From assembly GCA_021464415.1 (NCBI GenBank), contig CM038463.1, positions 2,790,001 through 2,854,000 of the forward strand: a DNA stretch of 64,000 bases. Direction: 5' to 3'. This document shows, piece after piece, positions 23,460-35,259 of this stretch (within the stretch, counting starts at the first letter, position 1; every line of letters starts with the position of its first letter). The position numbers were made by a program, and so were the translations under genes. A model generated the notes under the pieces. It was not told the origin of the DNA, searched no databases, and worked only from the letters and a program-made list of their open reading frames with translations. The stretch is from Lonicera japonica. Lineage: Eukaryota; Streptophyta; Magnoliopsida; Dipsacales; Caprifoliaceae.

Positions 23460-26400
23460 CCAAAATGGTGAAATACTAGGTCAAAGAGCTCGTTTTCAGC
23501 GATGAAGACATGATCGGAGTAAATTTCCCTCACGATGATCCTTTGGTAGTAACAGCGATGGTGGATAATCATAATGTCCATAGGATCATCATCGACACAG
23601 GGGCCACGTCCAACCTCATGTACTACATCACCTTTAAGGCCATGGGCCTCACCACAGAGCACTTAACTCCCTCCTCGGTCACCTTGGTCAGATTCTCGGG
23701 GGAGAAGACTAAATCTCTAGGAACAATTAAGCTCGATGTAACCCTGGGGATGGTCCCCAAACAGATCACCACAATCGCCGAGTTTTTGATATTGGATAGA
23801 GCTCCCCATTACAACGCCATTCTCGGTAGAGGAACGTTCAATGAAATCAGGGCTTTCATCTCGACCTGTAGCTTGACCTTGAGATTCCTGACCCCTCACG
23901 GAGTCGGAGAGTGCAAGGAAAATCAGGCCAAAGCCCATAGCTGCTAATTCAAAACACTAAAGGAAGTTAGGACCTCTGACATCATGGTAGCTGAGGTAGA
24001 AACCCCTACAAAAAAATGGGAGATAAACACCCTAGATCCCAGAGATGAAGAGAAGTAGCTCCGAGGCGAGCCGGTGGAAGATTTAGAGAATTTCATCTTA
24101 AATCCTTCCCAGTCTGTGAAGGTCCTGAAAGTCAGCGATCAGCTTTGTGTAAAAGTTCGAGGAGAGCTTTGCCAATGCCTCTGAGCTAACGCAGATGTCT
24201 TTGCGTGGTCCCACGATGACATGAAGGGGCTTAACCCAGAGGTTATGGTACACAAGTTAAACGCCGACCCCTGCATCACTCCCGTAAGACAGAAGAAGAG
24301 AAGTTTCGCAGCAGAGAGGAATTTGGCCGCCAAGGAAGAGGTTCAGAAACTCCTTCGAGCTGGCTTCATTCGAGAGGTACATTACCCAAAATGGATCTCC
24401 AATGTAGTACTCGCAAAAAAGCACAGCAAAAAATGGAGGATGTGTGTGGATTTCAAAGACCTCAATAAAGTATGCCCGAAAGACAGTTTCCCGTTGCCCA
24501 AAATCGACCAACTTGTGGACACCACTACAGGCCACGAAATGTTAAGTTTCATGGACGAATACTCTTGCTATAATCAGGCCAGGATGGATCCAAAAGATGA
24601 GGAAAAGACCTCATTTGTCACAAACGAAGGCACATACTGCTACAAAGCCATGCCCTTTGGTTTAAGAAACGCGGGTGCAACCTACCAAAGGGTGATGAAT
24701 GCATTGTTCAGGAACCAGATAGGTCAAAATATGAAGGTCTATGTCGACGACATGTTAGTCAAAAGCCTTAAAGCTGTGAGCCATGTGTCCGACCTCAACG
24801 AAGCTTTCGCCATACTCAGACAGAATGGCATGTCCCTTAACCCGGCCAAGTGTGCTTTCGGAGTTAAAGGGGAAAAATTCTTAGGCTTCATATATGGTCA
24901 CCCAAAGGGGGATTGAAGCCAACCCGGAGAAAATACGAGCACTCGTTGACATGAAGTCCCCGTCCAAGCAGAAAGAGGTCCAAAGCCTAGCAGGGAGAGT
25001 GGCCGCTCTCAACAGATTCATCTCTAGAGCGACTGAGAAGTGCCACCCTTTTTTCAAAACATTGTGGAAGGCCTTCGAATGGACCGAAGAATGCGGGCTA
25101 GCTTTCCAGCAGCTCAAACAGTACATTGGAGCTCCCCCTCCTAAGCTCCCCAAGAAAGGGGGAAGTCCTAAACTTATATCTAGCTATATCACGAACGGCG
25201 GTCAGCTCAACGCTGATGAGGGATGAATAGGGAACTCAATTGCCAGTATACTACACGAGCAGAGCTCTGTAAGCTGCCGAACTGAACTACCCCAGATTGG
25301 AGAAATTGGCCTATGCTCTACTCATCACCTCTCGAAAACTAAGACCTTATTTTCAGGCCCACACCATAGATGTGCTCACTGACCAGCCGCTGCGAAGGAT
25401 CCTCAATAGGCTAGAGCAATCAGGCCGACTGACTATATGGGTTGTAGAACTCAGGCAATTTGTGATTAACTATAATCCATGGACCTCAATTAGGGGTCAT
25501 GATGTTGCCAATTTCATAGCCGAATTCACTTATGATGAAAACCAAATTGAAGAATCGCCAAAGCTAATACCACTTGCAGACTCGAGCACCTCAACCCCGG
25601 CCAATTCAATGAATTTACTACTTAGAGTACCCATATGGGTCTTGCACGCCGATGGTGCCTATAACCTGCAAGGATCCGGAGCTGGTGTGGTGCTGATAAC
25701 TCCTGAGGCTAACATCTTGGAAATAGCGCTAAAATTCTTATTCAAAACTTCTAATAATGAGGCTGAGTACGAAGCCATAATCTCAGGCTTGAGAATAGCC
25801 AGCGACCTGGGGGCAAGGCAAATTGTGGTCTACAACGAATTCGCGATAGTGATTGGCCAATTACTCGGCCACAATATGGCAAAGGAAGATCGCATGGCCG
25901 CGTACTTAGCAAAGGCCAAAGGGGCGGCTCAAAAGTACTCCAACATAATCTTCGTCAAAGTCCCGCGAGCTCAAAACAATAAGGCAGACCGCCTAGCCAA
26001 GCTTGCCACGACTTCAGACCTACCAAGTGGGGTGCACGTCGAATATCTGGGGAGGAAAGCCATAGATAAGCCCACACGGCTGGATGTGGCCCCAGTGCAG
26101 ATCTGTAATGCTGGATTGACCCGATCTTGAATTACCTTACCGATGGGACTCTCCCTGAGGACAAAAAGATGACCAAGAGAATAAAATATGTGTTCAACCG
26201 ATACGTGGTCATTGAAGCAACACTGCACAAAAGGGGATACGTCCTCCCTTTCCTGCTATGTCTACACCCACACCAAGCCTAAGTAGCCCTGCTGGAAATC
26301 CATGAAGGCTTGTGTGGGGGACATCCGGGAGCTCGGTCACTAGCGCTCAAAGTCGACAGGCAGGGCTATTTTTGGCACACCATTCTACAGGATGCTAAAG

Positions 26401-27336
26401 AGCTGGTAAGGAGATGTGACAAGTGCCAGCGATTCGCCAACACTCTGGAACTTCCCTCAGAGCTCATGACTCCCGTTAGTAGTCCTTAGCCTTTCTCTTA
26501 ATGGGTCATGAACATAGTGGGACCTTTTTCACTGGGCAAAGGATAGACCAAATTCGCAGTGGTAGCCATTGATTACTTCACTAAGTGGGCTGAGGCCGAA
26601 GCGCTAACAACCATTACCACTTTGAAGATCTAGAATTTCGTATGGAGGAACATCATCTGTCGTTTCGGGCTCCCCAAAGTATTGATCACTGATAATGGGA
26701 AGCAATTCGACTGCGATCACTTCAAGGACTTCTGCGAAGGACACGGAATCAAAAATCACTATAGCTCACCTATTCACCCCTAGGCCAATGGCCAGACAGA
26801 AGTCACCAACCGAACGTTGCTGAACTCGTTGAAAAAGAGGCTTGACGATGCAAAGGGAAACTGGTCTGAAGAGCTCTCCTCAGTACTATAGGCTTACAGA
26901 ACCACGATCAGAGGCCCAATAGGTGAAACCTCTTTCTCCCTGACCTATGGAATAGAGGTAGTTATCCCAATGGAAATGGGGGTCCCGACTTACAGAATCA
27001 TCCACCACGACCTAGCTCTCAATGAGAAGGACTTGATGGCCAACCTAGATCTTTTCGAAGAAAAAAAAGAACAAGCTTGGATCAAAGAAGAAGCATATAA
27101 GAGAAACATGGTAAAAGCTACAACAAAAGGGTTAAGCGCCGAGGTTTGAATGTTGGCGACTTGGCACTCTAAAAAGTCACTTTGGCAACAAAAGTTTCTG
27201 AGCATGGCAAACTCGCAGCCAAGTGGGAAGGCCCCTATATGGTCCCTAAAGTCTATAGGCCAGACACTTATTACCTAAAGACTTCAGACGGCATGGAGCT
27301 CATGAGGCCGTGGAACATAGAACATCTCAAGAAATA
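23460..27336 (+). pseudogene. pol of the Tat element (PR, RT, RNase H, aRNH, INT), with stops
   Basis: The domains run in order. Aspartic protease (23510-23944) has the catalytic DTGATSN. Reverse transcriptase (24221-24913) has KKWRMCVDFKDLN, MPFGLRNAGATYQ and the catalytic YVDDMLV. RNase H follows (about 24950-25560). A second, archaeal-type RNase H lies at about 25640-26030, with HADGAYNLQGSGAG and NNEAEYEAIISGLR; the Asp expected after the fourth strand appears lost in VVYNEFAIV. Integrase follows (26240-27130), with a zinc-binding HEG...CDKCQ region and an Asp in ITDNGKQF. More than twenty in-frame stops or shifts were seen, so no active polyprotein can be made. Confidence 0.9.
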
Positions 27337-27419
27337 ATACCCTTAAGATAAGAAATCCTATACTTTTGATTCGAAAGAATGTGAGTGGAATGTTTTACTA
27401 AAATACTTCGTTATTTGTA

Positions 27420-28095
27420 ACTCACACTCTGTTTACAAAAAATCCTCTCACAAAGAGGTCAGTTGAGTGAGTGTTCAGCTTGCCAGAAGCACACTCACAC
27501 TCTGTTTACAAAAAAAACCTCTCACAAAAAAGTCAGTTTAGTGAGTGTTCAGCTCGCAAGAAGCACACTCACACTTTATTTACAAAAAATTCTCTCATAA
27601 AGAGGTCAGCTTTAGTGAGTGTTCAGTTCGCAAGAAACACACTCACACTCTGTTCACAAAAAACCCTCTCACAAATAGGTCAGTTTAGTGAGTGTTCAGC
27701 TCGCCAGAAGCACACTCATAATATGTTTACAAAAAATCCTCTGATAAAAAGGTCAGTTTAGTGAGTGTTCAGCTCGCCAGAAGTACACTCACACTCTATT
27801 TACAAAAAACCCTCTCACAAAGAGGTCAGTTTAGTGAGTGTTCAGCTCTCCAGAAGCACACTCACACTCTGTTCATAAAAAATCTTCTCACAAAGAGGTC
27901 AGTTTAGTGAGTGTTCAGCTCGCCAAAAGCACACTCACACTATGTTCACAAAAAACACTCTCATAAAGAGGTCAGTTTAGTGAATGTTTTCCGCTCTCCA
28001 AAAGCACACTCACACTCTGTTTACAAAAAAAACCTCTCACGGAGAGGTCAATCTAGTGAATGTTTAGCTCACCAGAAGCACACTTACACTGGTGG
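27420..28095 (+). repeat. 73-bp tandem repeat of the Tat element, nine copies
   Basis: Nine units of about 73 bp, each containing GTGAGTGTTCAGCTCGCC, then AGCACACTCACACTCTGTTT and a CTCTCACAAAGAGGTCA hairpin-like end. The block lies between integrase and the antisense gene. Tandem repeats at this place are known in Tat-lineage elements. Short open frames here are only repeat translation. Confidence 0.93.
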
Positions 28096-28387
28096 GGTCA
28101 TGACGCTTGTTTGATTTTTGACTACGTGATGGGGGCATACTGATACACCTATAGAGCTACTATATCTATAGAAGCTCACTCCACTATATCTCACACATAT
28201 AAGCAGACAAAAACATAAACAAGAATAAGAACAAAACAGGTAACGGTACTTTCTAACACCCAAACTGTCATTTCCATTCAGTGATAAAGAGATTACATGG
28301 GCCCTAGATTTCTATATAAGGGAGTTATCAGAATTATGAAAGATCACATGGATCCTAGATTCCTATACAAAGGAGCTATTACAGCTA

Positions 28388-31258
28388 CTATTCATCATCA
28401 TCGCCAGCTTCTGCTCCGGACCTCGTGGGGGAAAGGACACCAGTCTCCCACTTGGTGAGAATGTCAGGCTCATCGATCCGTATTAACTGCAGCACAGCAA
28501 GGGCGTCGGTCCTCTTTTCTGCAATCTTAACCCCCAGCTCGGGAGTCATCTCGACCTCTAACCCCTCAAGCTCCTTCGGTCGCTGCAATGCCCACTCCTT
28601 GCACTTGTAAAAACCAGTTACGAAAGAATCGGAAATCCTCAGTAACAGCCCCTCGGAGTTGTAGAAGTCCTCGACAGCTTGAGCTCTTAACTCAAGGAGG
28701 GATTCCTTCAGCCCCTTTAACTCCTCCTCCAGATTAGAGAGTCGAACTTGTGTGCTTCTAAGGGCCACCTCAGCAACTTCCCTCTTTTTGCGCTCTGATT
28801 CAGAGGACTGTTGAGCCAATTCAAGTGCAGACCCAGCGGCCTAGAGATCCCTTCTGGTGCTGATTAGCTCTTTCTTGAAGCTGAAGGCCTCTTGCTTCGA
28901 TGCCTCACACTCTTGTCCCAACGCCTTGTACTCAGACTCCAGGCGGGAGAACATGGCGTTGAAGTCATCCACTTTATTCTTCGGACCCTCTGTTTCTGAC
29001 AAGGCGTTGCTCAGTTGGTCTAGCATGACCTTTTTGTCATTTTTAGCCCTCTTCAGGTCGCTCTTGGCAATATAGAGTTCGTTTTGTGTTCTGGTGAGCT
29101 CATCTTAAAGAATAAAGTTGGCCACTGCGCTGGAACCCTCCTCAGCCAAGTGAAGGGTCAAGAAAAATAGGTTCATGGCCTGCGAAGAAATAAAGAAACG
29201 GGTTATGCTTAAGGAACTCAGGAAAATAAACTCAGAATAAAAGAAACACGCACCTGACTCATGTGAAGGCTGAAGGAGCTGGCCAGGGAGCTCATCCCTC
29301 TCTCCTTGGCCTGCTCCAGAACCTTCTGCGATAGGGGAGGTAGGGAATAGCCCTGCACAAAGAACGCAGAACTACCCTGAACACTGGGATCAGGCGCCAC
29401 GGCATCAACTCGTCCCTTAGAGGTCGACGCCGGGACATCCTTGGTTCCCGTGATCACTACCTCCTCTTTAGTGGTCCCTAGATCCTCTACAACTTCGAAG
29501 TTCTTGCGAGTAGGACTAGGGGATTTACCTTCGGAAGTCCCCCTCCTCTCCAAATAGTCCTTTCGTGGCTAAGAGGATGGAAGTCTTCTAGAGGGGCATT
29601 GATGAACTCCACCCAACTTTGCACATTTTTCGGTGGAGGACTAGCAGATCTGACAGCAGCCACTAGGGGTGGTATAGAAGCCTGAGGCTGCTTTGAGGTG
29701 TTTTATCTAACTCTATCTGACCCCTTTGATCTCTTGGCGGGAGGCAAGCCCATGGCCAGAGCAATCCTCTTTTTTGTCGCCTTCTCAGTATTCACTTTGA
29801 AGGCCAGGGCTGGGATAGAAAATAGCAAAGTCATAAAAAGCGAAAAGCAAGGGTTATGAGTATAAAAAAAAAAATAATAGCGGTCAAAAACTTATTTTTC
29901 TTTGGCACCACAGGCACCTGTTGGAGAGGGGATACGATTAACACTCTGTCTCCCGGAGAAACCAGCTGAACTTCCCCTTCGGGGCTTTCTTGTGGGGGTC
30001 CAGCTTCGGGAGCTCGGTCACTACCCCCTTTCTGAATAGCCTTAGATGATTGGAGCCCGAGGTTGTTCTGCTCTAACGACAGAAGTACATCCAAAGGAGG
30101 AAGGTCCTTCACAGTGAGGACATGGGACTCTGTGTTGGAAGGTCTGGGGCCCAAGCCGTACCTCCACAACATTCTGGGAGCCACGATATCTGCATAATGT
30201 TTAAGGAAGAAATCTTTGTCATCTTCCATCCAAGGCGTCTTCACTTGGACCGGTCTCTTTTCCTTTACTGAGATACAAGAAACAAAGAAAAATGTTAGGA
30301 GCCCTGGTGTTGAATGCATAAACGAACCCATTTGGCACTAAAGAAGAAACTTACTGATGGAATCGGGCTCTGAGAGCCAGCGTTTGAGGTCATGGATACT
30401 GGGACATCTCGAGTCATGTTCCTAGTCCTCCCCTGAGATGAAGAAGAATCGTTTTTTCCAGTTGGAGATGCTATCGGGAAGGCCATGGATGATCTTCGAG
30501 GCCCCTAGTCTCGTGGGGTAGTTAAAAACGCCCTTATTCTTCCCACCGTTGTCCTTTGGTTGAAACAAGGAGGTGAACTCCTCCATGGTGATATTGTGGC
30601 TCCCCGCGAAAACGACCTTAAAAATCAACACCGATCCTATCAGGCAAGACGACATGTTTGGACTGATTTGAGCAGGGGCAAGGTCCATCGTCACTAATAA
30701 TTCCCTCACATGATCGTCCATGGGGAACCTCAGCCCGTGTTCGAAGGCGGCCTCGTAAAAACAGACCTCCCCAGGCCTGTAGTAACAAGCTCTTTCTTCT
30801 GGACCTGGAGCCCTGATCCTGACCGAGTCAGGAAGTGAGTATCTGTCCTTGAGTATGGGGATATCAGGCGCAGAAATGGTCGAAGGTATCCGAAAACTGG
30901 CCAGAGAACTGAGATATTTTGAGTACTGGTCAATGGCCTTTAAGTCATCAGGCACACAAGGATGAAGACAGATGCGAACCAACTCTCCCTCGCTGTCCAA
31001 AATTTCAATGGACCTCACATCAGAGAGAATGCGGGGTACGTTTACCTTGGAGGGGCCTTGCTCTATGTTGGAAGGGTTTCCCTGACCCTGGGTCTGACTA
31101 GTGAAATGTTTCATCAGAACCGCTAAAGTATGTAGAGGAGGAGAAGGAGCAAAACGAGGAATCGACCTGACGAAGGTATTCAAAGAAAAACTTGAAAACC
31201 TCTTAAAGGAGTTCCCAGAAAATAGTCTATAAGCCAGGGTAAAAGAACGACACGACAA
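28388..31258 (-). pseudogene. antisense gene of the Tat element (aORF)
   Basis: A multi-exon gene on the strand opposite to gag-pol. Antisense genes at this place are known from Grande-like and other Tat elements, and their function is unknown. The first exon (31258 to about 30370) encodes 278 residues before one TAG, including a conserved-looking GEVCFYEAAFEHGLRFP segment and LGASKIIHGLPDSISNWKKR. A second exon starts near 30268 (KEKRPVQVKTPWMEDDKDFF). Low-complexity Ser/Pro-rich sequence follows (29831-29218). The C-terminal part (29026-28388) is strongly coiled-coil (SRLESEYKALGQECEASKQE, then RLSNLEEELKGLKESLLELR) and ends in an acidic tail. Only a few stops interrupt about 2.8 kb, far fewer than in pol. 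Exon edges beyond the first are tentative. Confidence 0.75.
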
Positions 31259-31353
31259 GAAAGGGCGCTTTTGGAGGCTCTAAATCTCTAACGTACCTAG
31301 GGTTTAAGAGAAGAAGAAATAAAAAGTGAAAAAACTCTCCAAGACAGGAGAGC

Positions 31354-31362
31354 CTTTATAGG
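31354..31362 (-). promoter_or_regulatory. TATA box of the antisense gene
   Basis: On the - strand the sequence reads CTATAAAGG about 96 bp upstream of the ATG at 31258. This suggests that the antisense gene has its own promoter inside the element rather than using the LTR. Confidence 0.55.
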
Positions 31363-31670
31363 GTGTACTAGAGAAGCTAAGTGTCTTTTCAAAGACCTTA
31401 ACTGTCCAATCGGTGACCCATTGCCAGCACAGTTTCCAAAGAATATGGAGCGGCCGTATTGATTGAACATTAATGATCGCCCCAAAGAGCTCGAACCAGG
31501 TCAGAGGCCCCTAAAACTCGAGATATCCAAGATGATTAAGGACAAAATTAATCCCAACCTCCCTCGAAGGTTCTCGTGCATGTCACTCGGTACGTAGAGC
31601 TCGGGGGACCTCCCAAATAACCTGAAGCATTGATTCTTATCCTCCTTAACCAGCCCCCTGAGCTGGATGA

Positions 31671-31683
31671 CAAGGATATGGGG
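31671..31683 (+). other. polypurine tract of the Tat element
   Basis: The purine-rich CAAGGATATGGGG lies 4 bp before the 3' LTR, where plus-strand synthesis is primed in LTR retrotransposons. It is short and interrupted. Confidence 0.55.
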
Positions 31684-31687
31684 TAAT

Positions 31688-32519
31688 TGATGGTGCAGAT
31701 TACTTGTGCGGTCTACCCCGCCGGCCTCGGGCTGACACGTGGCCGCCTACCAGCCCTGCCGCTAAGCTCATTGCTGGATATAAGGAGCTCGGAGAAGACC
31801 TACCATGACCTCGTGAGGGAAATAGATTCCTTACCTGAGGATCGATTTCGAACTACGTATTGCAAAACGCGAGCTACTAAGCCCCCTTTCGACGAGCTCG
31901 GAGATTCTCTCTCTCTCTCTCTTTCGTCATCCAACCACTCTGCCAGAGTGGGTGGCGAGGGCATGGGTGACTGTTACCTGCTCTACAGAGCGCACATAAT
32001 TTCTCTTACCTTCATTAAATGCACACCCACTGCATTTAATGCACCAGAATTCATGGAGAAGCAAGGTCAGAGTTGGTACTGATGCAGGCATGGCTCCAGG
32101 CTCACTCTGAAGACCCTGGCCACACGTTTTGTCCAATGATATATATACCAGGGGCATTTACCCCCCTCAACCACCAAGAAAACGGAGAGAGACAGTTCAC
32201 AACCGAGCTCCTCTTTTAGAAATTAGACTAGCATCAGCTTAGCTTCCCAATCCTACTGTAATATTAAGAAAGTGGAGCGATAAGAGAGACCTTTGCGAGT
32301 TTGTATACTTGTGAATCTATTATTAATACGAGGCAAACCGAGCTCCAAGCTCCACTTCATAGGGGAGGATTAACCCGTATCTCCATACGAGGCCAACCTC
32401 CTCTATAAATCATTGACTCTCTTAAATTCAGCATTTTCCTCTTTACTACTCTAATCATTCGTCATTATTGAATTGACTGCATGGCGCTGAAAGCAACTTT
32501 CTAGTTTTTAGCACCTACA
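31688..32519 (+). repeat. 3' LTR of the Tat element
   Basis: It starts TGATGGTGC and ends ACCTACA, and is followed by ACTAT. It is 832 bp, with a longer CT run than the 5' copy. Confidence 0.95.
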
Positions 32520-32714
32520 ACTATCAATCAAAATGTGTTTAAACAATTTTAGCACATCTTATAACATAATATAGAACTTCTAAGAACATGACTACTAGCA
32601 ATGAATATTTTTTTTTCTAAAGTCTCTGCAAGAAGAAAAGAAGTAAAATGAAGTTATTTAATGGAGAAAAATATTTAATCTAGTAGGTTCTAATTCCACA
32701 AACTAATATTAGAT

Positions 32715-35126
32715 CTAAGCGATAGGCTCGGTGCACGATTTATTGTTATGATAAACATACTTGTTGCACCTTATGCACTTCCGCTTTTTCCTTGTACTTG
32801 AAGTGTTTGTGTCGAATCGATTCTTTTTTGGTCGACCAGGTTGTGTGTTGCAATATGAAGCTAATATCTCAATTACATTTGCCAATACATTAACACTCGT
32901 ACCAGAAGTTGGCACTAGATAAGTTAAATGGGAGTACGAGCTCTTATAGTTTACTGCTAAAAAGCACGAATCAATGTACTTGTAAATATTTTTATTGTCC
33001 AACAGTATGCTCAAAACAGCATGGGAATAGGGGAAACCATCAATGCACTACGAATTGCAGCCATAGTGCCATCTTTGAATATCTAAGTATAAGTCTTTTT
33101 CTCTCTAACTTCGTACAACGTATCAGCAGACTTAGTCACCGTCTATAAGGAACTCTCAGTGACCTTATCTTCCAGCTTGTTTTTAACAGATGGACACAAT
33201 TCATTTTTCCAAATTCTCGACACCTCTCGCCTATCTAACATTTGTTTCATTACTTTCACCTAAATTTGGTCTAGCATTGTTGTAATTGCAGATTACGTTC
33301 ATTTATAATTTAGGAGTTATAGCTTTCAACCATATTTAAAATCATAACGTTGTACCTTCTCCCCGGGAAGAATGCATTTACCCATCATTCAATGGGTGCA
33401 CTTTGTAAGAATTTATTCATTGTTTTCTCCACAAGCATGCCAAGGTTTCGATAATGCTCTATATACTCATCAACCATACGAGCATTTGCACAACTCGAGA
33501 ACAATTACACTATCAAATTTTTTTCCTAAAACTTTTAGAAGTGCTGATATGAAATTCTTTTTTAAGTGAAAAATGCAATAAACATGGAATTAATTAATGA
33601 ATACCTTAGGAATACCATTTTTCAAGCCAACATGTCAGTTAGAAATAAATGTTATTTGTCTATACATTCCGACGATAACCTTCAAATGATTTAAGAACCA
33701 TTCACAATTAGCAATATTTTTCGAGTCGACAACAGCCATCATCAATGACAACATACCTATAAATAATACAATCAAGAAGAACATATCAATTTTTGAGTAA
33801 GAAACAGCAGTGGTACTAAATGCTTTTAGCACTATTGTCGTGACCACACCTAGGGTGCTAAATGCTTTTTAGCACCCAGTCACTGTCTACTTAATAAATT
33901 TAGCACTATTGTAGTCACCACTGTGTAAAAGTGAAGACATACCGGAGTGCTAAAAGCATTTAGTACCCAGCTAATGTCCATATACTGGGGTGCTAAACGC
34001 TTTTAGCACCATTGTAGTTACCACACTTAAGGTGCTAAACGTTTTTTAGCACCCAGTCACTGTCTACCTAATATGTTTAGCACCATTGCAGTCACCACTG
34101 TGTAAAAGTGTAGACATGCTGGGGTGCTAAAAGCGTTTAGCACCAAGTATACTGCAAATAAGCAGTTACTCGATCGAATTTTTTTTTGGTAAACTTACCT
34201 CCATCACCATTAGTTCCAGTTGAAGAGAGCATGCAACTTTTAAATTTTGCCTTAAGATGGCATCCATCCAAAGCTATTAAAGCTCGACAAAAGTTGAATC
34301 CATATATACAAGCTTCATATGCTATGAAAACTCTTTAAAACTTTCTTGTCTCTTCATCAACTTTAAGAACAACATAACTCCCCGGATTTGATTCCCTTAT
34401 ACTATTACTGTACGAGGCTAGTTGTTAATAAGATGCATAATCGTCATCATGGACTTCCTTGGTCGCATGGCTCTTACCAAAGTAGTAGCTCAATTTAACA
34501 CCAAACTCGCATCTAAAGTAATTGATGATGTCGAATGGTTTTGTGAAAAGTCTGTCCCGAATCAAATCTAGAACAGTTGACTTAACAACTTGACTTGTCA
34601 TTTGTGGGTTCCTTAAATCCTTGAAAGTAATTCCACATATATGCTCGTCCACCACTTTTCTTATTTCAAAGAACTTAGCAAGCTTAAACCTTGGAGAGGC
34701 GCGTATTCTCCACGTGCACCCTTTATCCTTGTGCCTACTACAAACAACTGTAATCCGATCACTATAATTTTTCTTATATTCAAACTTAAACCCTTTGTGA
34801 ATCGCATATTTTTTTAAACTAGTTCGAAACTCATCCGCACCACCGAAAAATCTTTGTCCGAGACCCGTAATACAATTTTTCCAAGCATTAGATTGACGTG
34901 GTTCACTATAAGATTTGGCTTCACTTTCTAAACTCCCACAATTGGAAAAACTACTAGAAAAATTATTCCGTAACACCAAGGATCTAGGAGCATCACTTCG
35001 CCTTGCAACTATATCTATGGTGTCAATATGTTGAACTGCTGCAAAGTAAACCATGTATTGTATAGCTTCATCACTATCCAGAACATAGTCATTGGCATCA
35101 CGAAAGATGACTAGCTCTAAATGCAA
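32715..35126 (-). pseudogene. mudrA-type MULE transposase, decayed
   Basis: The transposase that would cut and paste the MULE. The N-terminal part (35126-34425) contains the MuDR zinc-binding DNA-binding region, with CSRHKDKGCTWRIRASP and a later EHICG. Next, at 34420-34200, LIALDGCHLKAKF holds the first catalytic Asp and ends at a GTAAGT donor. Exon 33847-33600 has [10 protein letters not shown] and then TFISN followed by a stop, where the family has Asp then Arg: the second catalytic Asp is Asn and the Arg codon is TGA. The SWIM zinc-finger part is poorly preserved. The C-terminal part (33014-32715) has PGRPKKNRF and a CCHC-like CIRCNKYVYHNNKSC. An intron carries array 6. Confidence 0.85.
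33795..34146. repeat. palindromic motif array 6, in a transposase intron
   Basis: About nine cores, mostly GGGTGCTAAACGCTTTTAGC and GTGCTAAAAGCGTTTAGCAC forms, with ATTGTAGTCACCACTGTGTA and GTAGACATGCTGGGG spacers. These spacers match array 2 in the Ulp1 gene, 19 kb away, and no other array. Confidence 0.9.
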
Positions 35127-35259
35127 TGGATTTATGTCAAACCACCTTTAGCAGATTGACCTCTTCAATACATCTATTGATAAACCTATAGTCACTTGGA
35201 ATCCAAAATTAGAATTATTATAATATACTTTGCCTAAAATTCCTCTGTCAATATTCCTG

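Larger units (their letters stand above)
20863..32519 (+). mobile_element. Ty3/gypsy retrotransposon, Tat lineage
   Basis: An 11,657-bp LTR retrotransposon inserted in the MULE, flanked by the 5-bp duplication ACTAT (20858-20862 and 32520-32524). LTRs are 825 and 832 bp. Gene order is gag, protease, reverse transcriptase, RNase H, a second RNase H, integrase, tandem repeats, then an antisense gene. The second RNase H, the lack of a recognisable chromodomain and the antisense gene together point to the Tat lineage (Retand/Grande-like). Stops throughout gag-pol make it non-autonomous today. By hand alignment the two LTRs differ at about 48 of 823 positions, mostly transitions. Confidence 0.95.

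Noticed and set aside
24221..24913. An intact reverse transcriptase
   Set aside because: The RT block is open and keeps YVDD, but stops before and after it in pol prevent a complete polyprotein.
27471..28114. 96- and 67-codon ORFs with repeated HSHSVYKK-type segments
   Set aside because: They are translations of the 73-bp tandem repeat; no sign of selection as protein.
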